The notes under the pieces are model-generated. The model had not been told where the DNA came from. It searched no databases and saw only the letters and a program-made list of their open reading frames with translations. A DNA stretch of 64,000 nt. Origin: Nyssa sinensis. Its lineage: Eukaryota > Streptophyta > Magnoliopsida > Cornales > Nyssaceae. Both the position numbers and the translations under genes were made by a program. The number at the start of each line of letters is the position of its first letter. The stretch's first letter is position 1. The stretch is taken from positions 42,624,651-42,688,650 of the forward strand of contig CM018043.1 of NCBI GenBank assembly GCA_008638375.1, read 5' to 3'. Below, in pieces: positions 33,335 through 42,812 of this stretch.

Positions 33335-35250
33335 ATGTCTGGTCTTGAGTCACCCTCTAGTTCAGGCAGTCCTTTTGGGACCGTTCCTCAACTTCAGTTA
33401 GTAAATGTTCCTTCCGTAGATACTGATAAGAATAGAATAATAGACTCCCCCTCTAGTCCGGGGGTTAGGATTGTCGATGCATTTGATGAGCCCCCGAATA
33501 GGGCTGGTAAGACCTCTGGTCGATCCGGTTACAGAGAGGAGGGTGAGAGTGCAATCACCGAAAAAATGTTGAGGGAGTTATGGGAGAAATTCAAACTTCC
33601 CTCCAATGTTACTTTTAGGGTCCCTGACTCTCGGGATCGCCCAAGCGATGTTAGAGAGGGCGAAATCTGCGCCTATCTGGCCTGGTTTGAAATGGGATTG
33701 ACACTCCCCCTTCTTGATATTGTAAAACAATTATTTTGTTGGTTCGACTTTTGCCTTGCAGACCTGAACCTTAAGAGTTGGAGACATCTGTTAAGCTTCA
33801 TTGTGTTGGGGCATATGAATAATGTCAAGGTGTCCCTTGACCTGATCCGTAGTAATATGGATCTAAAACTTCAAAAGGCGGAAGGCCTTTATTACATGTC
33901 TTTTGATAGGGGGTTTAGACCCCTTACTTCCGTGCCCTCTTCCAACAAGACCTGGAAGAAGTGGCATTTCTTCATAAAAGGAGGATGGGACTTCAAGGAC
34001 TTCGAAGGCCGACCTTCAGCATTCTCTCGAACCTCTGGGCGAAAGGGTGAGGCCCAATTTTCCCGTGGCTGAGTTGACTTCTTTTTGTACACTAATTACT
34101 GAACTGATCAATTTCTGTGTTTCTTGTGCAGTTAAGAACGTGTGGAGAAGATCGGAATTCTCCTCTGCGATTCAGAAGCAATACAAGAAGCTCTTAAAGC
34201 CCAGCATTCGAAGCCATTCCTCCATTGTTAATCCTGACAAACTGATGGCTGCCAGAGGAAGCGTTGAGGAGCTTGCAAAGAACATGATGACACGGTGGCA
34301 GACCGAGCCATCGTCATCTGTGGCAGCGAGGGAGGCTTCTTCCCCAATGGACCCTCCTATCCAGGTGAAGAGGAGGAGGATACTCTCGATCTCTCCTGAT
34401 CCTGTTGAGGTGGAGAGAGAGGCGCCTGCCCCTATTTCTATGGTTCCTCCAATCCCGTCCACGCAAGCGGGCAAGGAGGCGTCATCCTCAGTAGCCCCTG
34501 ATGCTGTGGGGGCCAAAAAGATTCTGGAGGACTTTTGGGCCAAGGGCTCAAGCAAAATTAGGCCCCAGAAGCCGGAGAAGCTTCTTGCTGACCTGGCTTC
34601 TCTTCAAGTCAAGGTAAGTTCTTCGGGTCTTTATCTCCCTTCCCCTTTTTTCGAATGCTTTGGTTGGTACTGAACTGTGTGCTTCGCACGCTGTAGGCCC
34701 TTGCACACTCTTTCTGCTTTGACAAAGGTCTCTCCTCCTTCAGAGGAGGTTGATGATCTCAAGACCGAGGTGGACGAACTTAGGCTTAAGCTTGGTACTG
34801 CCCAGTCGGAGGCCTATGATTTTGCAGAGAAGCTGAAGGAGCTTCAGAATTCTCTGATTGTGATGGATTCGGAGAAGGACCTTGCCATTCAGCTGGAGAA
34901 GAGGTTGAAGAGGGAGTTGGACAGCCTGCGGTATGAATTCACCAAGAAGCTTGATGATGTGGCTAGAGCAGGCCAAAGTGGACAATGAGATAGAGATGAA
35001 GATGGAATTGGAAGGAATGGCCACCTCCCTGATTCTGTTCGGCTTCAACAACTTCCGGGATAGGTTCCTTGCCAAATTTCCCGACTTCGACATATCCTCG
35101 ATTGGGCCTCTAAGGGTTACCCCTCCTGAGGTTGCAGTTCCGAACGAGGTGGTCGAGGTTGTCCCTGCCGCTCCTACCGAAGTTGTCGTCCCAAGTGAGA
35201 CGATTGATGCTGCTTCTGCCGATTCCCTCCCAACCGTTGAGCTTGCCTGA
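33335..35250 (+). CDS. Antisense ORF (aORF), Transposase_28-like, spliced
   Basis: A plus-strand gene inside the Tat-like element, opposite to gag-pol. Exon 1 is 33335-34046 (start MSGLESPSSSG; an in-frame upstream ATG at 33263 is less likely). Intron 1 is 34047-34131 (GTGAGG...TTGTGCAG); exon 2 is 34132-34613; intron 2 begins GTAAGT, and the acceptor before 34728 keeps the frame. Exon 1 carries the conserved block of plant 'putative gypsy type transposon' proteins (Transposase_28): EGEICAYLAWFEMGLTLPL, LKSWRHLLSFIVLGH, then SNKTWKKWHFFI. Later come a Ser/Pro-rich linker with a basic VKRRR, a coiled-coil (about 34744-34970) and a C-terminal FRDRFLAKFPDFDISSIGP. A frameshift near 34970 separates the coiled coil from the C-terminus. 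Such antisense ORFs are known in Tat-group elements; their function is unknown to me. Confidence 0.75.
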
Positions 35251-36036
35251 CCAGGCTTGAAATATGATTAGCTTAGGTTTTTTGTTTTTTGTTTTTTTTT
35301 TTTAAAAAAAACTTCAGTGTAACAGACTTCTTTAAGGGAACAGCTCTCTTTTATCAAATGTCTTCTCTTATGCTTGGTTGACCCATGTAGCATTCCTTTG
35401 AATTTGTTGTTGATGTGAGAAATTGATGTAAGTAAGGCTGTTCTGGATCCCTCCAGATCAGCTTCTAAGAAGTGGCAGTTATCTTCCGAACTGTAGTTGT
35501 GATAAGATAACGATTGTAGCATTGTTCTGATTGCTCCTTCCTCTCTAGATGAGGTAGGAGAGCAACTTACATAGGATATATAAGGGTCTGACGATGATCT
35601 TGTGTCATATATATATTAAGAGTGAATTTCTGAAGAATTCTGAGGCAGTTCGTTCTGAACCCAAGTCCTGTAGTAAGAACGGTGTCTTGTGTCTGTTGCT
35701 CTGATAATGGAGACTCCTACCTCCTAAATCGTCCAGACCTGGATGGAGATACATCCGAACTGAAAGCTTTACGTGGTCTGTCAAGGATCAACGGAATAGC
35801 AAAGACAATGAGGTCTGTATGTTAGACCGGAGGCCCTTGTATAAGGGTGGATCGGACTTTGTTTGCGTTGATCAGTTAGGTATGCTTGGGGAAGCCTTGT
35901 ATCTTGTCGCCTAAGTATCCGAAAGGACGATTTTATACGTCATCCATTTATGCAGCTGTCTTTTGGGTTTTCAAGAACAATCCTTTATTTAATCGTTGTG
36001 ACGGTTTGTCTGGGCGACTCTTGGGCTTCGAGGGTC
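35251..36036. other. Spacer between the two antisense ORFs
   Basis: Contains the probable 3' UTR of the aORF (T-rich at 35277-35310) and non-coding DNA. An open stretch at 35886-36161 has no recognisable motif and runs across the next TATA box, so I do not call it a gene. Confidence 0.45.
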
Positions 36037-36044
36037 TATATATA
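36037..36044 (+). promoter_or_regulatory. TATA box of second antisense ORF
   Basis: CTATATATACG on the plus strand, 110 bases before the ATG at 36154 and followed by a pyrimidine-rich leader. Confidence 0.45.
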
Positions 36045-36153
36045 CGAAGGAGGAGCATAAGGTTGCCCCCTATCTCTTTTACTTGTATCCCCATATTGTT
36101 CCCTTATCAGAGAGAATTTGAATGCCTTTTAGAGGCTTACCGTTTGCCCAGAG

Positions 36154-36486
36154 ATGATTGACGATTTTCAGTCCGAGTTGGGAATGATTAAACTGTGGCC
36201 GAGAGTTAACCTTCCCTTCGATTCAGTCTCCAAGGAAGGATTAGAGGAGGCTAGGATCTTCTTGTCCATCTTAGCATCCGGTCAAGATTTCTCCGATGGG
36301 AGGTGGACCCTCGTTGATTCAACCGAGGCTTGGAGTGTCGGTGATGAAGACGAAGGTGGGACGCCTCCTTCCCTCTATGTCTTGGCAGAGACCTTTGCTC
36401 CAATCGGTTGGGGTATGACAACTGCTCTGAGGGAGATGAATGGAGGTCCCCTGAGACCCAGAGCCCTCATCCTCCGTTGGTCTTGA
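36154..36486 (+). CDS. Second short antisense ORF, unknown product
   Basis: An open frame of 110 codons starting MIDDFQSELGMIKLWPR. I do not recognise it. It is acidic with alternating hydrophobic residues (EEARIFLSILASGQDFSDG), has no signal peptide or membrane helix, and ends RALILRWS. Support for a real gene: a TATA box at 36037, a short leader, and AATAAA at 36725-36730 about 240 bases after the stop. It shares the strand with the aORF and lies between the aORF and the tandem array. It could instead be a last exon of the aORF transcript or chance. Confidence 0.4.
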   Translation: MIDDFQSELGMIKLWPRVNLPFDSVSKEGLEEARIFLSILASGQDFSDGRWTLVDSTEAWSVGDEDEGGTPPSLYVLAETFAPIGWGMTTALREMNGGPLRPRALILRWS

Positions 36487-36724
36487 GATCAATGATAGTG
36501 ATGATGAAATGGCCTGGGTGCTCCTTGCTGCAGATTGGGGTTCAGGATTCCTTCCTTTCAAATGGAGCCAGGCGGCGGCGGTAATGGAAGTTTGGATCCT
36601 GGATCCCTTTCTCATTCGAAGAAGAAAGCCATGATGTTGTATAATGTTTGCCTTTTGTTGTAGCTTTTTGTGTACTTGTTCTGTTTCCAGTCTTATTGTA
36701 CTGATGTAAATCTTTTGAATCATC

Positions 36725-36730
36725 AATAAA
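36725..36730 (+). terminator. Poly(A) signal of second antisense unit
   Basis: AATAAA in a T-rich and A-rich context downstream of the 36154-36486 ORF (TTGTACTGATGTAAAT...CAATAAAATTG), the usual layout of a plant 3' end. Confidence 0.4.
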
Positions 36731-37025
36731 ATTGAGTTCCTTCTCCTCAGATCTGATGTTCTTTGTATTTGAATGTGCTCTTTTTGGAGTTTAAAACACC
36801 TTCTTGCGCACTTCTGATACATGATTGTTCTAAGAATAGATCAAAGAAACTTTGTAGAAGTTCTGAATCAAGGTACTTCGCACCTGCTTGGCACTATAGT
36901 ACTTGTTGTTTGCTGATAGATAAGCCAAATAATCTAAGTGTCAGATCTGAGCTGTTCCGATCTAAAAAACTTTAGTTTGTAGATGTTCTGAACTTCTGTC
37001 TTTGGATGGACTGGACCGTAGAAAA

Positions 37026-37704
37026 GATGGACCAAACACGAAGACTTGTACATTATGGACCAGGCTCTGGAGGCCTGTACATTATAGATGGACCAAGTAC
37101 AAAGACTTGTACATTAAGGACCAGGCTCTGGAGGCCTGTGCATTATAGATGGACCAAGTACGAAGACTTGTACATTATGGACCAGGCTTTAGAGGCCTGT
37201 GCATTTATAGATGGACCAAGTACGAAGACTTGTACATTAAGGACTAGGCTCTGGAGGCCTGTGCATTATAGATGGACCAAGTACGAAGACTTGTACATTA
37301 TGGACCAGGCTCTGGAGGCCTGTGCATTTATAGATGGACCAAGTGCAAAGACTTGTACATTATGGACCAGGCTCTAGAGGCCTGTGCATTTATAGATGGA
37401 CCAAGTGCAAAGACTTGTACATTATGGACCGGCTCTAGAGGCCTGTGCATTTATAGATGGACCAAGTACGAAGACTTGTACATTATGGACCAGGCTTTGG
37501 AGGCCTGTGCATTTATAGATGGACCAAGTGCAAAGACTTGTACATTATGGACCAGGCTCTAGAGGCCTGTGCATTTATAGATGGACCAAGTGCAAAGACT
37601 TGTACATTATGGACCAGGCTTTGGAGGCCTGTGCATTTATAGATAGACCAAGTGCAAAGACTTGTACATTATGGACCAGGCTTTAGAGGCCTGTGCATTT
37701 ATAG
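37026..37704. repeat. 62-bp tandem repeat array, about 11 copies
   Basis: The unit runs from ATGGACCAAGT(G/A)C(A/G)AAGAC through TTGTACATTATGGACC to AGGCCTGTGCATTTATAG; some copies lack two bases. Copies are very similar, and some variants (ATTAAGGACC, GCATTATAG) cluster in the left half. It lies directly after the integrase end, in the element's 3' untranslated part, where Tat-group elements often carry variable tandem repeats. It ends abruptly at TTATAGATGAACATTCC. Confidence 0.93.
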
Positions 37705-37715
37705 ATGAACATTCC

Positions 37716-38870
37716 ATGGAAGTAAAAGAAGCATCTCTATTGATAATACTTCCGTAAGTGTTCCACGTTCTATGGCCTAGGTACAGGCTTCCCGTCATGT
37801 CTTCAAGCCAGTAGGTGGTAGGCCGAACAACCTTTGTTACTTTGTAGGGGCCTTCCCAATTTGGTGACAATTTTCCCATAGTGGGATCCTTGGTGTTTTG
37901 AAAGACTCTTCTTAAGACGAGGTCTCCAACTTGAAAGTTGACCGTTTTGAGTCCTACCTTGGATCTGTCGACCATTCTCTGTTGATAGGCCTCTATCTTG
38001 ATGCTGGCTTGATCCCTTCTTTCTTCAAGCATATCCAAGTTTTCCATCAGCTGCTGATCATTGGACTCTTGCTCAAAGGCTTCAGTCCTCGGGGTTGGCA
38101 TACCGATCTCAACCGGGATTGCTGCTTCTGTACCATAGGCCAATGAGAAGGGAGTTTCAAATGTGGGCGTTCTTCTGTAGGACCAAAGAACTCCAGGGAG
38201 TTCTTCTGCCCACTTTCCTTTGGCTTGTTCCAACTTTTTCTTTAACCCGTCAAGGATCGTTCGGTTGGTGACCTCTGCTTGCCCTATTTGCTTGTGGATG
38301 GCCCAAAGAGGCAAAGTGTTGCCTAATATTGAGATTTTCACAGAATTTCTTGAAGCCTTTACTAGTGAATTGTGTCCCGTTGTCGGAGATAATCACACGT
38401 GGTATGCCGAACCTGCACACAATGTTCTTCCAGGTGAATCTCTCGACTTCCTTTTCTGTGATATGTGTTAGAGGTTCAGCTTCGGCCCATTTTGAGAAGT
38501 AGTCAATGGCTACCAAGAGATACTTCCTGTTTGGTGGAGCCCTTGGTAATGGACCCACGATGTCCATTCCCCACTAAGCAAAGGGCCAAGGACTAGGAAT
38601 CGGGATAAGCTCGTGATAAGGCTGATGTTGATATGGGGCAAATCTTTGGCATTTGTCGCACTTCTGAACATATTCCTTAGCCTGCTTAAGCATGTTAGGC
38701 CAGTAATAGCCCTGAGACAGAGCTCGGTGAGCTACAGTTCTGCCCCCATTGTGATTCCCGCAAATTCCCTCGTGTATTTCAGCCAAAACATATTGTGATT
38801 CTTCTGGAGTTAAGCATTTTAACAGAGGTTGAGAAAACGACCTTCTGTAAAGCTTGTTGTTCAAGATCAA
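37716..38870 (-). pseudogene. Integrase of the Tat-like element, frameshifted
   Basis: The protein would insert element DNA into the genome. The N-terminal zinc-binding part is at 38574-38870 (HEGICGNHNGGRTVAHRALS, GYYWPNML, CDKCQRFA). A stop (TAG) interrupts at about 38576. The catalytic core follows: MDIVGPLP (first Asp) and IISDNGTQF (second Asp) are in one frame ending near 38250, and GQAEVTNRTIL (catalytic Glu) is in another frame, so a frameshift lies near HPQAN. The C-terminus has the GPYKVTKV-type domain and no chromodomain, as expected for Tat rather than chromoviruses. Confidence 0.92.
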
Positions 38871-38888
38871 GAACCGAGCCGCTCTGAT

Positions 38889-39480
38889 TCAGATTCTCTT
38901 GGCTTTGTTTTTATCTTCTGGGAGGAGCCCGGATTGCAGGTACTGGAGGATTGGAATCATCCAGTTCTGGGGCTGTTCAGCAATTTGAGCAACTTGGGCT
39001 TCCTCTATGCTAGGTCCTGGCTGGTAAGAGATTTTTATTGTGGAGTTTGCTTCAGACTTTAAGTGGGATGCCATGTTAGCCAAAGCATCTGCTCTACAGT
39101 TCTAGCTTCTTTCAATTTTCTGGATAGTAAATGTCTAGAAGGAATGCCTCAGGTGGTTCACCAGTTCGGAGTACCGGAGTATCCTATCATCTTTAATGGC
39201 GAATTCTCCCAAGACTTGGTTTACCACCAGTTGGGAGTCTGAGAAGACTTTGAGGTTCTGAGCCTCACATTCCAAGGCAAGCTTCATGCTTAAGATTAGA
39301 GGTTCTGAGCCTCTGTACTCCCCTGTCCTGTTTGATCAATGCGGAGCTGACCGCGTTTTCAGAAATTGCGAGGTACAAGAGTAGCTTTTCTCCTTGTACT
39401 GGTTTTGACAGGAGCTCTAAAGAGGCTAGATACTCCTTTAGTTCTTGAAAGGATTTCTCGCATTCTTCCGTCCACTGCAA
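38889..39480 (-). pseudogene. RNase H remnant with internal deletion
   Basis: The RT connection end (SSALIKQDRGVQ) is followed almost at once by the late RNase H text (LKHEACLECEAQNLKVFSDSQ in mixed frames, RADALANMASHLKSEA). The middle, including the HVDGSS block with the first catalytic Asp that is present in the first element at about 70-85, is missing. Several hundred bases have been deleted near 39290-39330, and stops and frame changes follow. It cannot have RNase H activity. Confidence 0.85.
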
Positions 39481-39621
39481 AGCTTTGCTGCCCTTCAGAG
39501 CTTTGAAGAAAGGTAGGCAGCGATCAGTGGATTTGGAGATAAATCTGCTCAGTGCCGCAATTCTGCCATTTAGTGCCTGAATTTCCTTCTTGGTTCTTGG
39601 TGACTTCAGTCCAATCAGAGC

Positions 39622-40539
39622 TTAGATTTGAGTGGGGTCTGCTTCGATACCCTTTTGAGAGACAATGTATCCCAAGAATTTTCCCTTCGTAACCCCGAAG
39701 GTACATTTCGAGGGGTTGAGCTTCATCTTGTGTTGTCTGAGGATATCGAAGGTCTGGGCTAAGTGCTGGAGGTGACTACCTTTCTGCAGACTCTTCACCA
39801 GCATGTCGTCGATGTATACCTCTATGGTACTGCCGAGGAGTGGGCTGAACATCTTGTTCACCAATCGCTGATAAGTGGCTCCAGCGTTCTTCAAACTGAA
39901 AGGCATTACTCTGTAGCAGTAGAGCCCTCGTTCGATTATGAAAGCTGTCTTCTCTTGGTCTGGAGGGTACATCTGGATCTGGTTGTACCCAGAGTAGGCA
40001 TCCATGAAGCTCATAAGCTCATGCCTCGCAGTGGCGTCAACCAGTTGGTCTATCCTTGGCAGTGGAAAGCTGTCCTTGGGGCATGCCTTGTTGAGGTCTG
40101 TATAATCAACGCAGACTCTCCACTTTCCGTTTTTCTTCTTGACAAGCACGGTGTTGGCTAGCCACTCGGGATAGAACACTTCTCGTATCATTCTGGCTTC
40201 AAGCAGCCTCTGGACCTCTTCATTTATAACCCGATGCCGTTCAGGAGCAATCGGTCTTCTCTTCTGTCTGACTGGTGGATGATCTGGATCGACCATCAAC
40301 TTGTGGGTTATGAGGCTAGGGTCTATACCCTCCATGTCCCTGGTTTCCCAAGCAAGTATAGAGAGGTTGTTTTTCAGAAACCTGACTATATTTTCCTGCT
40401 CGGTATGCGTCAGATCTGGGCCGATACACAAATAACGCCCCTCTGCTTCTGAACTGACCAACACTTTGACGAGCTCGCCAACAGGTTTGGCTCGGCTGTC
40501 GCATCCCCTTGGGCTCAAGGGTTCTTCAATACTGGACAA
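39622..40539 (-). CDS. Reverse transcriptase domain of the Tat-like element
   Basis: An open frame of 305 codons on the minus strand with all RT blocks: EVFYPEWLANTVLVKKKNGK, WRVCVDYTDLNKACPKDSFP, FMDAYSGYNQIQM, YQRLVNKMF, the catalytic YIDDMLVKS and KFLGYIVSQKGIEADP. It is preceded by the linker ending LSILAWETRDMEG. The ORF ends at a stop just after FLGYIVS..., before the connection domain, so it is a preserved domain in a broken polyprotein. Confidence 0.92.
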   Translation of the reverse strand: MSSIEEPLSPRGCDSRAKPVGELVKVLVSSEAEGRYLCIGPDLTHTEQENIVRFLKNNLSILAWETRDMEGIDPSLITHKLMVDPDHPPVRQKRRPIAPERHRVINEEVQRLLEARMIREVFYPEWLANTVLVKKKNGKWRVCVDYTDLNKACPKDSFPLPRIDQLVDATARHELMSFMDAYSGYNQIQMYPPDQEKTAFIIERGLYCYRVMPFSLKNAGATYQRLVNKMFSPLLGSTIEVYIDDMLVKSLQKGSHLQHLAQTFDILRQHKMKLNPSKCTFGVTKGKFLGYIVSQKGIEADPTQI

Positions 40540-40601
40540 ACTTCCACCTCGGGAGTATGGGTGAGAACTGGATCTGCATAGTCCCGAGTGTACTGTAATT
40601 G

Positions 40602-41237
40602 CTATTTAGGAGCCTTCTCCTTGAGGGCAATAGCATGGCACTCCCGGAAGGTTGGCTGACACCCTCTGAGAGAGTGAACGTTCTGGTTGTGGACGTAATT
40701 CAGACACTGATGGAGGGTCGAGGTGACTGCCCCTATCTGGTGCAACCAGGGTCTCCCGATTATGACGTTGTAGGGAGATTTCATGTTCAACACCATGTAC
40801 TCCGAGATGGTGGTCTTCTGCCCTTCACCCTCTCCTACAGTAGTAGGAAGGTCGACTCTCCCCAATGGGGTGCTGAGATTGCCATCAAAAGCTGCCATTA
40901 CGGCAGTAGTGGGTTTGACGTTGTCATGATCCATCCCCATCTGTTTAAGTGGCTCATGGAACAGAATGTTGACGGAGCTGCCAGTATCGACCAGGACTCT
41001 CCTGATCTCGAAGTTGGTGATTTTGAGAGTGATAACAAGGGTATCACTGTGAGGGCAGTGTACCCTTGCTAGGTTTTGCTCAGTGAATTGGATTTCCGGT
41101 GTTGGCTTGAGCCTCTTTTCTACGTTAGGAGATCTGTAATACGTTCGGGGCAGCTCTGGCCTCTTGAGTATATCTCTTTCTTGCCCTGTTAGACATTCCT
41201 GTGATAGGGGAGTCGGCATGGAGGATGTAGATGACAT
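40602..41237 (-). CDS. Retropepsin-like protease region
   Basis: A minus-strand ORF with the intact active site VLVDTGSSVNILF, the FDGNLSTPLGRVDLP stretch and the C-terminal YNVIIGRPWLHQ. This protease would cut Gag-Pol. It lies between gag and RT; the frame ends in a stop after LKEKAPK near 40602, so the join to RT is broken or needs recoding. Compare 1840-2157, where the same site is mutated. Confidence 0.9.
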   Translation of the reverse strand: MSSTSSMPTPLSQECLTGQERDILKRPELPRTYYRSPNVEKRLKPTPEIQFTEQNLARVHCPHSDTLVITLKITNFEIRRVLVDTGSSVNILFHEPLKQMGMDHDNVKPTTAVMAAFDGNLSTPLGRVDLPTTVGEGEGQKTTISEYMVLNMKSPYNVIIGRPWLHQIGAVTSTLHQCLNYVHNQNVHSLRGCQPTFRECHAIALKEKAPK

Positions 41238-41290
41238 GGTTGTTCTGCCTCTGAGGCTCGTTTCGTCCTTCCCTCTGCTCTTGCCTCTGC

Positions 41291-42812
41291 TCAGGCTTCT
41301 GGTCTGGCCAGTTGTTGAGGCTTATCTTTTTGGGGGTTCTGCCTTCCGTCTTGCTTGACGAACTCCCGAAGACGCCCCTTCTTTATGAGCTGCTCTATCT
41401 CATATCGGAGGGTTCTGCATGTGTTAGTTGTATGTCCATGATCTTTATGGAAATTACAATACTTACTTTGGTCCTGAAGGCTGGGATCTCCTTTGATTGG
41501 TTCTGGCCACCTCAAGTTCTCCCGATCTCGGATCTGCCGGAGTACCTGGTTCGGTGTGGTGTTTAAAGGAGTGAAGTTGATGAACTCCCTTGGTCCGGAA
41601 TTGTACACAGCTCTGGGTGCTGTTCTCTTCTCTGGGCTCCTGGCCTTCTTTTTGTTAGAGTCTCTTCTGTGGTCCTCCTTCTTGTGATCCTCCCTCTTTG
41701 GATTATCCCTCTAGGGTTTGGTCTTTGCCTTTCTGGGATGTGCGGTTGGCTTCTTCCAAGTTGATGTACTTTCTGGCCCGATCCATTAATGTCGCCATGT
41801 CGGCTGGGGGGCTCTTTGTTAAGGAGTCTCTGAAACCACCTTGGGCAAGCCCAGCAGTTAGGGCTGCTACAAGGAACTTTGGGCTGCAGTCAGTGATCTC
41901 CGTGAGTTCGGCATTGAAGCGCGTAATGTAGGCTCTGAGGGACTCCTTCTTAGTCTGCTTGACATTTAACAGGAATTCTGGTCCCCTTCTGAGCCTTTTG
42001 CTGGTCATAAACCTGTCCAAGAATTGTCTACCGAGCTCATAGAAGTTGGTAATTGAGTTCGAAGGGAGGTTGTTGAACCACTTCAGGAGCAGTTCCCTTC
42101 AAGCTGGTGATGAAAGTTCGGCACATAAAAGCATTAGAGGCCCCGTGGAGGGCCATAGTATGCTGGTAGTGCGAGAGATGATCTCCTAGATCTCCAGACC
42201 CGTCGTACAGGGTGAACTTTGGCACCATGAACTTTCTGGGCCTTTCTTTTAACATAATAGCGTGAGTGAATGGGGTGGCCAGTCTTCCGAGCAGCCTGGC
42301 CAACTTGTCTTGCTCTAGAGGGTTCTGAGGTCCTCTCAAGGAAATTGTTCGGTCCATGGACTCGACAATTTCCTCTACCTTCCGCGGGTCTCTAAGTCTG
42401 ACATCTTGCGAACCCTTTCTGACAGCCTCGGCTTCAGGATAGTAGGGTTGAGTACGCCCTTCGGATGGAGGAGGGCTCCGAACCGGAGGGATTGGTGTTG
42501 CATGGGGATGAGGCTCCTGTGGTGCCGGATGTGCTCCCGAGGCCCTTGGAGTTGGGGCTCGAGTAGTGCTCCGGTAATGGACGTCGGGAACGAAGGCTGA
42601 TGTTCCCCAGCCTGGAGCTGCTGACGGTTGTGGATCTCTACCAACGCAGGCAACACCCTGGGGGTGCCCGGGCTGGTTATTTGGAGCCTGCTCATGAAGT
42701 TCTTCATTCTCCGTGGCAACAGGAGGTTGAGTTCCCGCAGCAATGTTGACCGGTGGGTTAGGAGGGTTCATCCCTTGATTCTGTGTGAGCGTTGCCAGCG
42801 TTCTAATGATGG
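41291..42812 (-). pseudogene. Gag (main part) of the Tat-like element
   Basis: From right to left: a Pro-rich linker, then capsid blocks RKFMVPKFTLYDGSGDLGD, FITSLKGT, a frameshift at about 42085, EFLLNVKQTKKESLRAYITR, MATLMDRARKYINLE, a stop at about 41703, and the nucleocapsid knuckle YCNFHKDHGHTTNTCRT (about 41430-41480). The N-terminus lies beyond the solo LTR at 47469-47628. Gag is broken in at least three ways: the insertion, the frameshift and the stop. Confidence 0.9.

Noticed and set aside
37006..37642. Plus-strand ORFs encoding a repeated protein (RWTKYEDLYIMDQALEA type)
   Set aside because: The ORFs exist because the 62-bp array lacks stops in some frames; unit length is not a multiple of three throughout and there is no start context.
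37026..37704. CRISPR array
   Set aside because: Head-to-tail repeats with no spacers.
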